Shown here: one piece after another, positions 1 through 6,804 of the stretch
Numbering within the stretch: the first letter of the stretch is position 1
Layout: each line of letters opens with the position of its first letter
Assembly (NCBI GenBank): GCA_039182715.1
Contig: JBCDBY010000140.1
Span: forward strand, 1-11,277
Length of the DNA stretch: 11,277 nucleotides
Origin: JBCDBY01 sp039182715
GTDB taxonomy: Bacteria > Planctomycetota > PLA2
Direction of reading: 5' to 3'
The notes under the pieces: generated by a model
The model's input: only the letters and a program-made list of their open reading frames with translations
Told to the model about the DNA's origin: nothing
The model's database searches: none
Translations under genes and position numbers: made by a program

Positions 1-316
1 ATTCCAGGATTCAACCAAGGTGCCACATTCCCTTTAAAATTGGTGCGATGTAACCGCCCTTTCGCATGCTGTGGTGCGATGCTGATTTTAAGTCATCTTC
101 CTCTTGTGGAGAAACTTGCTCACAAGGTGGAAACAATCATATTCCTTTCCCTCGGGAGCAGTACTCCAAGTGTGTGAATGTGTATCTTTTGTCGTTGACG
201 GGATGGAATAGGCTGGTCATTGATCTGTTGTTCCATTCATTCATTGAATGAGTGTACCAGCTTCGTATCGAGACAAGATGTTGAAAAAGCTTGAGTGCAT
301 GCGTATGTTTATATGA
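1..316. other. Low-GC left flank with no recognisable gene
   Basis: Hand counting gives about 44% GC over bases 1-300, against about 65% for 361-420 and 75% for 421-480. Only short open frames occur; the longest on the plus strand that lies wholly inside is 61 codons (66-251), and it matches no family I recognise. A 10-base direct repeat, TGGTGCGATG, occurs at 41-50 and 72-81 (31-base period). A 7-base inverted repeat with a 1-base centre lies at 237-251. A promoter-like pair, TTGAAA (281-286) and TATGTT (304-309) with a 17-base spacer, is possible, but such AT-rich sequence yields these by chance. I see no tRNA, transposase or terminator. The stretch may be transferred DNA, the end of an insertion, or an assembly chimera. 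Confidence 0.6.
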
Positions 317-751
317 GTGTCGATTTCTTGGCCGACGATTCTCGTGCACGAGGCCTACGCGCGCATGATGGGAGAGGGCAAGACGGCGGCCTACAGCGAT
401 CTGACGCACTTCAAGGCGGTCGCCGCGCGCGCGATGCGGCAGGTCCTCCTGAACCACGCGCGCGACCGAAACGCCCGCAAGCGAGGCGGCGGCGAGGAGC
501 GCGATCGGGTCTCGCTTTCCGGCCTGGCCGACGAAGCGGACCGCGTCCTCGGAGTCCTCCAGGTGCATGAGGCGCTCGCGCGGCTCGCGGAGCTCGACGA
601 ACGCCAGGCCCGCATCGCCGAGTACCGCCTGTTCGCCGGGCTCGAGCACCAGGAGATCGCGGACGCGCTCGGCGTCTCCATCCGGACCGTCGAACTCGAC
701 TGGAAGATGGCGAAGCTGCAGCTCGCCGACTGGCTCGAGCTTCCTGTCTAG
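317..751 (+). pseudogene. 5'-truncated ECF-like RNA polymerase sigma factor (TIGR02999-type)
   Basis: The frame encodes 144 residues from a GTG that directly follows an in-frame TGA (314-316). Residues 6-14 (PTILVHEAY) match the region 2.2 signature of TIGR02999-type sigma factors, usually seen as QPTALVHEAY. HFKAVAARAMRQVLLNHAR (31-49) matches the following helix, KRGGG (56-60) the linker, and residues 85-140 are region 4 with a helix-turn-helix (GLEHQEIADALGVSIRTVE, 108-126). Family members are usually about 180-190 residues, so some 45-50 N-terminal residues, including region 2.1, are absent. The loss falls at the switch from low-GC to high-GC DNA, and no Shine-Dalgarno sequence precedes the GTG. 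Without region 2.1, core RNA polymerase binding should be impaired, so I treat this as a gene remnant or an assembly break. A functional short form is possible but less likely. Confidence 0.75.
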
Positions 752-809
752 CCTGCACGACGACGGCGTTGCGCTTCGTCGATCCCTCGCCTCGAATGCC
801 GCCCTCGTC

Positions 810-839
810 TTGTGGGCTCCCGTGCCCCTCGTCTACACT
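810..839 (+). promoter_or_regulatory. Weak candidate sigma-70-like promoter for the chemosensory operon
   Basis: TTGTGG (810-815) and TACACT (834-839) are separated by 18 bases. The -10 matches the consensus at 4 of 6 positions and the -35 only at its first three. Transcription would begin near 846, about 30 bases upstream of the preferred cheW start at 879. This is the only non-coding stretch (752-878) of any size before a run of genes that otherwise overlap or nearly touch, so a promoter is expected here. The exact element is a guess. Confidence 0.3.
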
Positions 840-864
840 TCATCCATGCAATCGGGCCATGCCC

Positions 865-870
865 GAGGAA
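865..870 (+). promoter_or_regulatory. Ribosome binding site GAGGAA that decides the cheW start
   Basis: GAGGAA sits 8 bases before the ATG at 879. The upstream in-frame ATG at 846 has no comparable purine stretch and would add 11 residues of non-conserved leader (MQSGHARGIRT). This favours initiation at 879. Confidence 0.6.
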
Positions 871-878
871 TCCGGACG

Positions 879-1403
879 ATGAGCGACGAACGAGGACTTC
901 CGAACGCGCCGGCGGGCGACCGCAGCGCGACGTCGCAGTTCGTCGGGTTCCAGATCGCGGAGCAGGACTACGCGTTCCGGATCGAGCAGATCCAGGAGAT
1001 CCTGATCCTCGATCGCGTCACGCGCGTCCCGCAGGTGGTCGAGTGCTGCGAGGGCGTCAGCAACCTGCGCGGCTCGATCATCCCGATCATCAACCTGCGC
1101 ATCCTCTTCGGCCTCGAGCCGAAACCGGCCGACGCGGAGACGCGCACCATCGTGGTCAACGTCGGCGAGCGCACGATGGGGTGCACCGTGGACAGCGTGT
1201 CCCAGGTGATTCGCATCCCCAACGCGAACATCCAGCCGGCGCCCGAGGCGCTGATCGCGGAAGGGGCGGACTATCTGGTCGGTTTCGCCAAGCTGGAGGG
1301 GCGCTTCGTTTCACTCCTCGACATCGACAAGCTGCTCGATCCCGAGCATCTCGATCGCGTTCGCCAGCTGGCTCTGGACGTCGAGCCCGGCGAGGCGCAA
1401 TAG
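879..1403 (+). CDS. CheW chemotaxis coupling protein
   Basis: CheW links receptors to the CheA kinase in the signalling array. The 174-residue product is almost entirely one CheW SH3-like domain (about residues 18-165), the usual size for the family. The hallmark segment SNLRGSIIPIINLR is at 61-74; its Arg64 corresponds to the conserved arginine needed for receptor and kinase contacts in characterised CheW proteins. GCTVDSVSQVIRI (101-113) and GRFVSLLDIDKLL (141-153) match the later beta strands. The start at 879 is chosen for its GAGGAA ribosome binding site. It is the first gene of the operon; the parA-like gene begins 12 bases after its TAG. There is no extra domain and no damage. CheA carries the homologous regulatory domain at its C-terminus, but this separate short protein is clearly an adaptor. 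Confidence 0.95.
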   Translation: MSDERGLPNAPAGDRSATSQFVGFQIAEQDYAFRIEQIQEILILDRVTRVPQVVECCEGVSNLRGSIIPIINLRILFGLEPKPADAETRTIVVNVGERTMGCTVDSVSQVIRIPNANIQPAPEALIAEGADYLVGFAKLEGRFVSLLDIDKLLDPEHLDRVRQLALDVEPGEAQ

Positions 1404-1415
1404 GGCCGCGCTCGC

Positions 1416-2093
1416 ATGGACGCCGTCAAGACCATCGCCCTGGTGAACCAGAAGGGCGGCGTCGGCAAGACCACGCTCGCCATGAATCTGGCCGCGTGCC
1501 TCATCGAGGAGGGCTATCGCACGCTCGTGCTGGACGCCGACCCGCAGCAGAGCGCGTCGCGTTGGTCGCACGTCCACGACGGACCGGGCGGCGTCGAGGT
1601 CGTGCGGCTCGACGCGAGCCGGCCGATCGACCTCGTCTCGGACGAGATCCAGCGCATCGCCGCCGAGCGCCGCGCGGAGCTGGCGGTGATGGACTGCCCG
1701 CCGCAGCTGCGCGCCGCGACCGAGGTGGCGCTGCTGCTCGCCGAGCTCACGCTCGTGCCGGTCGGCCCCTCGCCGCTCGACATCTGGGCGGCCGAGGAGG
1801 TCATCGACTTCGCGCACGACGCGCGCGACGTGCGGGGCGACGGCAAGCCCCATGTCGCGCTCGTCCCCAGCCGGCTGAGCGGCACCGTCATGGCGCGCGA
1901 CCTTCCCGTCGTCCTCGAAGCGCTGGGCGAACCGCTCGCCCCCGGCATCACGGAGCGCATCGTGGTGGCCGAGTCCGCGATCGTCGGCGAGACGCTTCCG
2001 GATTACGCGCCCAAGAGCCGGTCGAGCGACGAGTTCTTCGCCTTGACCCGATTCGTCACGGAGATCCTGAATGGCCAGAGCGAAACTGACTGA
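1416..2093 (+). CDS. ParA/MinD-family ATPase, probably positions the chemosensory array
   Basis: This 225-residue protein carries the deviant Walker A motif KGGVGKTT at 13-20 (signature Lys13, catalytic-site Lys18), the Walker A' segment DADPQQ at 40-45, and Walker B VMDCPP at 91-96. The family makes ATP-dependent dimers that bind DNA non-specifically and move or space cargo over the nucleoid. The short form without an N-terminal helix-turn-helix resembles small orphan ParAs rather than plasmid ParA with autoregulation. No parB gene is visible. The gene lies inside a chemotaxis operon and overlaps the start of a soluble receptor gene by 23 bases, as expected of translational coupling. PpfA of Rhodobacter sphaeroides, which positions cytoplasmic chemotaxis clusters, is the closest functional precedent; ParC of Vibrio acts at poles. 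The family call is firm; the role is inferred from context. Confidence 0.85.
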   Translation: MDAVKTIALVNQKGGVGKTTLAMNLAACLIEEGYRTLVLDADPQQSASRWSHVHDGPGGVEVVRLDASRPIDLVSDEIQRIAAERRAELAVMDCPPQLRAATEVALLLAELTLVPVGPSPLDIWAAEEVIDFAHDARDVRGDGKPHVALVPSRLSGTVMARDLPVVLEALGEPLAPGITERIVVAESAIVGETLPDYAPKSRSSDEFFALTRFVTEILNGQSETD

Positions 2094-3609
2094 CCTGCAG
2101 CAGCAGCTGCGCAATCGACGCAACCCCGCCCCGGCTGCCCCGGCCGAAGCGACACCCGCGGAGGCGCCGGCGCCCGCGCCCGAAGCCGCCCGCGACTACG
2201 AGGGACAGATCGAGGCGCTGCATCGCTCGCAGGCGGTGATCGAATTCGACATGGACGGCACGATCATCACGGCGAACGACAACTTCCTGTCGATCATGGG
2301 CTACGCGCTCGACGAGGTGCAGGGGAAGCACCACGGCATCTTCGCCGACGACGAGACGCGCCGCAGCGCCGCCTACAGGGAGTTCTGGGCGAAGCTCAAC
2401 CGCGGCGAGTTCGTAGCCGCCGAGTTCCCGCGCGTCGCCAAGAACGGGCACGAGGTCTGGCTGCAGGCGACCTACAACCCGATCCTCGATGCGAGCGGAA
2501 AGCCGTGCAAGGTCATCAAGTTCGCCACCGACATCACGGATCAGAAACTGCAGACCGCCGACTACGAAGGGCAGATCGACGCCATCCGCAAGTCCCAGGG
2601 CGTCATCGAGTTCGAGCTCGACGGCACGATCATCACCGCCAACGAGAACTTCCTCGCGATGATGGGTTACGACCTCGCGGAGGTGCAGGGCAAGCACCAC
2701 GGCATCTTCGCGGACGACGAGGTGCGCCGAAGCGACGCCTACAAGGAGTTCTGGGCCAAGCTCAACCGGGGTGAGTTCGTCGCGGCGGAATTCCGGCGCG
2801 TCGGCAAGGGCGGTCGCGAGGTCTGGCTGCAGGCGACCTACAACCCGATCCGCGACGCCAACGGCCAGCTCACCAAGGTCGTGAAGTTCGCGACCGACGT
2901 GACCGATCGCGTGCACCTGGAGCGCGCGGCGAGCGAGCAGCACCACCAGATCAAGCGGCTGGCGGGCCAGGTGATCGAGAGCGCGGGCCAGTTCGCGGAG
3001 GGCGCACGCGTCGTCGGCGAGAGTAGCGCGAGCCTGAGCGACGGCGCGCAGAGTCAGACCGCCGCCGTCGAGGAGATGACCGCGTCGGTGGACGAGCTCA
3101 TCCGGGCCATCAAGATCATCTCGGAGAAGTCCGCCGACGCGCGCACGCAGGCGGAGGAGACGGCCGCCTCCGCGAAGGAGAGCGGCGCCCAGGTGGGCGA
3201 GGCGCTTGCCGCCATGCGTCTGATCGAGAAGTCGAGCGCGCAGATCAACAACATCACCGCGGTGATCAGCGAGCTCTCCAGCCAGACCAACCTGCTGGCG
3301 CTCAACGCCGCCATCGAGGCGGCGCGCGCGGGCGAGCACGGACGCGGCTTCGCCGTCGTCGCGGACGAGGTGGGCAAGCTCGCCGAACGCTCCAGCGAGG
3401 CGGCCAAGGAGATCACGCAGCTCATCAAGGAGTCCTCGAAGCGGGTGACCGAGGGCGCGCAGCTCTCCGAGCGCGTCGGCACGTCGCTCGCCGCGATCGT
3501 CGAAGCGGTCAGCACGACCGCCGGCGGCATCTCGCAGATCGCGGAGCAGACCGACACCCAGGCGAGCAGCGCGGTCCAGGTCCAGGCGGCCATTCGATCG
3601 GTCTCCTAG
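2071..3609 (+). CDS. Soluble PAS-PAS methyl-accepting chemotaxis protein, truncated by an in-frame TAG
   Basis: The frame gives 512 residues before TAG. Residues 1-18 are basic (K/R at 3, 5, 14, 16, 17), followed by an Ala/Pro/Glu linker (19-40). Two PAS domains occupy about 42-163 and 164-285, then a coiled-coil signalling domain starts near 290. The hairpin tip is clear: SQTNLLALNAAIEAARAGE (404-422), then GRGFAVVADEV (424-434). There is no hydrophobic membrane segment or HAMP domain, so the receptor is cytoplasmic and probably senses an internal or redox cue through PAS; the ligand cannot be read. TAAVEEMTAS (330-339) resembles an N-terminal methylation site. The stop falls where related receptors read VSQTTESN, and homologous sequence continues to 3729. 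With that tail the two coiled-coil arms are about equal, roughly 18 heptads each. As it stands the descending arm loses its last 39 residues. Confidence 0.9.
   Translation: MARAKLTDLQQQLRNRRNPAPAAPAEATPAEAPAPAPEAARDYEGQIEALHRSQAVIEFDMDGTIITANDNFLSIMGYALDEVQGKHHGIFADDETRRSAAYREFWAKLNRGEFVAAEFPRVAKNGHEVWLQATYNPILDASGKPCKVIKFATDITDQKLQTADYEGQIDAIRKSQGVIEFELDGTIITANENFLAMMGYDLAEVQGKHHGIFADDEVRRSDAYKEFWAKLNRGEFVAAEFRRVGKGGREVWLQATYNPIRDANGQLTKVVKFATDVTDRVHLERAASEQHHQIKRLAGQVIESAGQFAEGARVVGESSASLSDGAQSQTAAVEEMTASVDELIRAIKIISEKSADARTQAEETAASAKESGAQVGEALAAMRLIEKSSAQINNITAVISELSSQTNLLALNAAIEAARAGEHGRGFAVVADEVGKLAERSSEAAKEITQLIKESSKRVTEGAQLSERVGTSLAAIVEAVSTTAGGISQIAEQTDTQASSAVQVQAAIRSVS
2194..2925 (+). 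repeat. Tandem duplication of the PAS-domain coding unit (2 x 366 bp)
   Basis: Units 2194-2559 and 2560-2925 each begin with codons for DYEGQI and have a period of exactly 122 codons. My alignment gives about 90 identical residues of 122, with most differences conservative. At DNA level, a 35-base perfect match lies at 2451-2485 and 2817-2851. Identical blocks include EVQGKHHGIFADDE and EFWAKLNRGEFVAAEF. This points to internal duplication or gene conversion rather than two unrelated sensors. Confidence 0.9.
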
Positions 3610-3729
3610 ACGACCGAGTCGAACGCGGCCAGTTCCGAGCAGCTCGCGGCGAGCGCCGAGGAGCTCGGCGCGCAGGCGCAGGAGCTGCAGGACCTGGTGG
3701 GACGTTTCAAGGTCGACGGTGAAGGTTGA
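3610..3729 (+). pseudogene. Severed C-terminal end of the chemoreceptor (39 codons after the TAG)
   Basis: Reading on in the receptor frame past TAG 3607-3609 gives 39 codons and then TGA at 3727-3729. The peptide begins TTESNAASSEQLAASAEEL and ends with LQDLVGRFKV, the familiar tail of many receptors. AASSEQLAASA fits the methylation-site consensus (two small residues, two any, two Glu/Gln, two any, small, any, small). With the stop counted as residue 513, the Glu-Gln pair would be 523-524, about 107 residues past the tip, comparable to the second methylation helix of E. coli Tsr. No start codon or ribosome binding site suggests independent translation. The end overlaps cheR by 11 bases. Confidence 0.88.
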
Positions 3730-4609
3730 GCCACGGGAGACCCGATCCGGCGTGAATCTCGTCCGGCTGAATCCGAGCCAGTTCGAGCGGTTTCGCGACT
3801 TCGTCTACGCGAAGAGCGGCATCCGGATCCCCCCCAACCAGGTGACGATGCTCAGCAATCGAATCCGGCGCCGCCTCAAGGCGGGCGAGTTCGACGACTT
3901 CGACGCCTACTACTCCTATCTGACCGGCCCGGGGGCGGGCCGCGAGCTGGAGCACTTCCTCGACTCGATTACCACGAACGAGACCTCGTTCTTCCGCACG
4001 CCGCACCACTTCGACTGGATCCGGGGCGAGTTCCTGGACGAGATGGTGGCGCAGGCGCGCCGCGGCGAACGGCCGCAATCGCTGCGCCTCTGGTCCGCCG
4101 GCTGCGCGACCGGGGCGGAGCCCTACACGATCGCGATCTGCCTCAAGGAGAACCTCTACCGCCTGCGCGGCTGGGATCTGACCATCGTGGGGACCGACAT
4201 CAGCCAGGAGGCGCTGCGCGCGGCACAGGACGGTGCGTTCGCCCCGCGCGCGCTGACCTGCTTCGAGAACGAGCGGGATCTGCGCCGGCACTTCGTTGCG
4301 GCGGAGCGCGCGGAGCACTGGCGGGTGCGGCCCGACGTGCGCGAACTCGTCGTGTTCGAGAACCACAATCTGATGCAGCCGATGGTGCGAGCTCCGTTCG
4401 ACTGCGTGTTCATCCGCAACGTGTTGATCTACTTCGACCGCGCGTCCAAGGAGACCGCGATCCACAACCTGATCCAGGCGATGGCGCCCGGGGGTTATCT
4501 CGTCGTCGGTCCGTCGGAGGGGATCTACGACATGCTCGATCCGCTCGAGCGGATCCACCCGTTCGTCTACCGCAAGGTCGACCACCGGCCGGCCGGAGGC
4601 GTCTCGTGA
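3719..4609 (+). CDS. CheR S-adenosylmethionine-dependent chemoreceptor methyltransferase
   Basis: CheR methylates specific receptor glutamates for adaptation. The 296-residue product has the alpha-helical N-terminal domain (about 18-85), then TTNETSFFRTPHHF (85-98), the family signature at the domain join. The SAM-binding loop is LWSAGCATGAEPYT (124-137), followed by IVGTDISQEALRAA (156-169) and DCVFIRNVLIYFD (228-240). Length is normal. The GTG at 3719 has AAGG (3709-3712) six bases upstream and overlaps the full-length receptor frame by 11 bases; a second in-frame GTG at 3752 is possible but less well placed. It overlaps cheA through GTGA at 4606-4609. I see no pentapeptide-docking tail at the end of the receptor, so CheR must act without such a tether. 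Premature termination at 3607 would leave about 110 untranslated bases before this start and may lower its translation. Confidence 0.95.
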   Translation: MKVEPRETRSGVNLVRLNPSQFERFRDFVYAKSGIRIPPNQVTMLSNRIRRRLKAGEFDDFDAYYSYLTGPGAGRELEHFLDSITTNETSFFRTPHHFDWIRGEFLDEMVAQARRGERPQSLRLWSAGCATGAEPYTIAICLKENLYRLRGWDLTIVGTDISQEALRAAQDGAFAPRALTCFENERDLRRHFVAAERAEHWRVRPDVRELVVFENHNLMQPMVRAPFDCVFIRNVLIYFDRASKETAIHNLIQAMAPGGYLVVGPSEGIYDMLDPLERIHPFVYRKVDHRPAGGVS

Positions 4610-6804
4610 GCGAAGCCGACTACCTCCAGACCTTCGTCGACGAGACCAGCGAGCAGCTGGACGATCTCACCGAGGTGCTGCTCGTACTCGAACGCGAGTC
4701 GGACAGCACGGAGGAACTCAACGAGGCGTTCCGGCTCATCCATTCCATCAAGGGCGCGGCGGGCGTGATGGGGTACGACCGCATCGCGGTGCTGACCCAC
4801 CATCTCGAAAACCGCTTCGAGACGCTGCGTACCGGCGTCACCCAGCTCGACGAGCGGACGATGAGCCTCGTGCTGCGCAGCATCGACTTTCTGCGCGCGT
4901 GCGTGGAGCAGCTCCGCCAGGGCGAGCCGATGGACAGCCCCGGCGCGCTGGTAGAAGAGGCGATGGCGCTCAACGAAAAGGAGCCGGAGCCCGCGCCCCC
5001 GGTCGCGGAGCCGGAACCGGCGGATGAGCCCGAACCCGCGCCGGTCGAGTCCGAGGGCGCCATGCGCGTCATCGTCACGTTCGAGCCGGACCTGCCGCTG
5101 ACCGACCTCAAGGCGCGGCTGGTGCTCAAGCGGCTCGGTCAGCTCGGCGACATCGCGGCGACGGAACCCGACGCGGAAGCTCTCGCCGCGGCGGACGCGG
5201 TGCCGGTCATCGCGGTCACGATCGCGACGAGCGCCGCGCCCGCGACGATCCGCGATGCGGTGAGCCTTGACGGGGTCGCGTCGATCGAGGTCGAGGCGGA
5301 GAAAGAGCCGGAGCCGGAACCGATCCCCGATCCGATCCCGGAACCCGCGCCGATCCCGGCGCCGGAGCCGGAGCCCGAAGCGCCTGCGACCCGCGCCCCC
5401 GCCGCTCGCACCGGCGAAACGATGCGGGTCGACATCGACCGGCTCGACACGCTGCTCAATCTTGCGGGCGAGCTGGTCGTCAATCGCGCGCGCTTCGTGC
5501 AGCTCGCGCAGCAGCTCGGCTCCGTCTTTCTCCGTCGCGGGGTCGTGGACCGCGCGCGCGATCTGCACGAACAGATCGAGGGCGCCATCGGCCGCATCGA
5601 GAGCCTCGAAGGCACCAACGGCGCGGTCGCCCGCGAACTGGAGGAGATCCGCGCCGGCCTCCGCGTGATCGAGGAGCAGAACGAGCTGTGGGACTCCGGT
5701 CGTCAGGGCTACGCCCGCTTCGGCGAGGCGCTCGATCAGCTCACCCGCATCTCCAACAACCTGCAGCAGAGCGTGCTCGACACGCGCATGGTGCCGGTCG
5801 CGCCGCTCTTCACGCGCTTCAAGCGCGTCGTGCGCGACCTTTCGACCGAGCGAGGCAAGATCGTCGAGCTCGGCCTGCGCGGCGAGAAGACGGAACTCGA
5901 CAAGCGCATGATCGACGAACTGGTCGAGCCGATGGTGCACCTCGTGCGCAACTCGATCGACCATGGGCTCGAGTCCCCCGAGGTGCGTCGCGAACGCGGC
6001 AAACCGGAGCGCGGGACGATCTCGCTCGAGGCGAGCCAGCGCGGCAACAACATCCTCATCTCGATCCGTGACGACGGCGGCGGCATCGACGTGGCGCGCA
6101 TCAAGGAGCGAATCGCTTCGCGCGGCATCCTCCCGCAGGCCGCCATCGACGAGCTGACGCACGAGGAAGCGCTCGAGTACATCTGGCATCCGGGGTTCAG
6201 TACCGCGAAGGAGATCACCGACATCTCCGGCCGCGGCGTCGGCATGGACGCGGTGCGCACGCGCATCGGCCAGCTCAACGGCACGGTCGAACTCGAGTCG
6301 GTCTCCGGCGAAGGCACCACCTTCACGATCCGCCTGCCGCTGACGCTGGCGATTATCGGCAGCTTCCTCGTGCGCATCCGCGACACCGTCTTCTCGATCC
6401 CCGCCGACGACGTGCGCGAGATCGTGAAGGCGGCGCCGAGCGACGTGGTCTCGATCCAGAACCGCCAGGCGGTCGACGTGCGCGGCGAGTTCATCCCGCT
6501 GGTGCGCATCACCGACCTGTTCGACTGGAGGGACTTCCAGCGCAACGGCGACGTCCCGGCGGCGCCGACGACCCGCATCGGCGAGGACGAGATCGATGCG
6601 GTCATCCTCAAGTCGGGCGAGCGCGCCATGGCGCTGCGCGTGGACGAGTCGATCGGCAGTCAGGAGATCGTGATCAAGTCGCTTTCGGAGCACTTCGTAC
6701 CGATCCGCGGCCTCTCCGGCGCGAGCATCCTCGGCGACGGCACGGTCTGCCTGATGCTCGACGTCGCCACGCTCATGCACACGCAGGAAGGGGCGCGCGA
6801 GTGA
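4606..6804 (+). CDS. CheA chemotaxis histidine kinase
   Basis: CheA autophosphorylates in response to receptors and passes phosphate to CheY and CheB. The 732-residue protein shows the full layout. P1 (1-105) has the phospho-acceptor His46 in HSIKGAAG. A P2-like docking domain (about 152-230, MRVIVTFEPD onward) is flanked by two Glu/Pro-rich linkers (126-148 and 233-260). P3 dimerisation spans about 273-400. The P4 kinase has the N box HLVRNSIDHG (445-454), G1 DDGGGID (489-495), F box HPGFST (528-533) and G2 GRGVGMD (542-548). P5, the CheW-like domain, is about 577-728. All catalytic motifs are intact. P3 is about 125 residues instead of the usual 65 or so, the extra length lying around 302-368. 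The gene starts at GTG 4606, overlapping cheR by four bases, and its TGA overlaps cheC by four bases. Confidence 0.96.
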   Translation: MSEADYLQTFVDETSEQLDDLTEVLLVLERESDSTEELNEAFRLIHSIKGAAGVMGYDRIAVLTHHLENRFETLRTGVTQLDERTMSLVLRSIDFLRACVEQLRQGEPMDSPGALVEEAMALNEKEPEPAPPVAEPEPADEPEPAPVESEGAMRVIVTFEPDLPLTDLKARLVLKRLGQLGDIAATEPDAEALAAADAVPVIAVTIATSAAPATIRDAVSLDGVASIEVEAEKEPEPEPIPDPIPEPAPIPAPEPEPEAPATRAPAARTGETMRVDIDRLDTLLNLAGELVVNRARFVQLAQQLGSVFLRRGVVDRARDLHEQIEGAIGRIESLEGTNGAVARELEEIRAGLRVIEEQNELWDSGRQGYARFGEALDQLTRISNNLQQSVLDTRMVPVAPLFTRFKRVVRDLSTERGKIVELGLRGEKTELDKRMIDELVEPMVHLVRNSIDHGLESPEVRRERGKPERGTISLEASQRGNNILISIRDDGGGIDVARIKERIASRGILPQAAIDELTHEEALEYIWHPGFSTAKEITDISGRGVGMDAVRTRIGQLNGTVELESVSGEGTTFTIRLPLTLAIIGSFLVRIRDTVFSIPADDVREIVKAAPSDVVSIQNRQAVDVRGEFIPLVRITDLFDWRDFQRNGDVPAAPTTRIGEDEIDAVILKSGERAMALRVDESIGSQEIVIKSLSEHFVPIRGLSGASILGDGTVCLMLDVATLMHTQEGARE

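Noticed and set aside
195..223. Promoter TTGACG at 195-200 in the low-GC flank
   Set aside because: No acceptable -10 element lies 16-18 bases downstream and there is no gene immediately after it.
66..251. A 61-codon frame in the left flank as a small gene
   Set aside because: There is no ribosome binding site, no recognisable motif and no length support; it is the chance open frame expected in 44% GC DNA.
758..781. Inverted repeat CGACGA/TCGTCG as a terminator after the sigma fragment
   Set aside because: The 6-base arms are separated by 12 bases and no T-run follows; such short repeats are common in this GC-rich sequence.
812..2089. A 425-codon plus-strand frame across cheW and the parA-like gene
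   Set aside because: It is rich in Arg, Gly and Ala with no recognisable motif, and it runs out of frame through two genes that have clear catalytic signatures.
3607..3609. Genetic-code reassignment or pyrrolysine insertion at the receptor TAG
   Set aside because: TAG terminates four other genes in the window at family-typical ends, and the residue expected from homologues is Gln, one base change away. No pyrrolysine-related context is visible.
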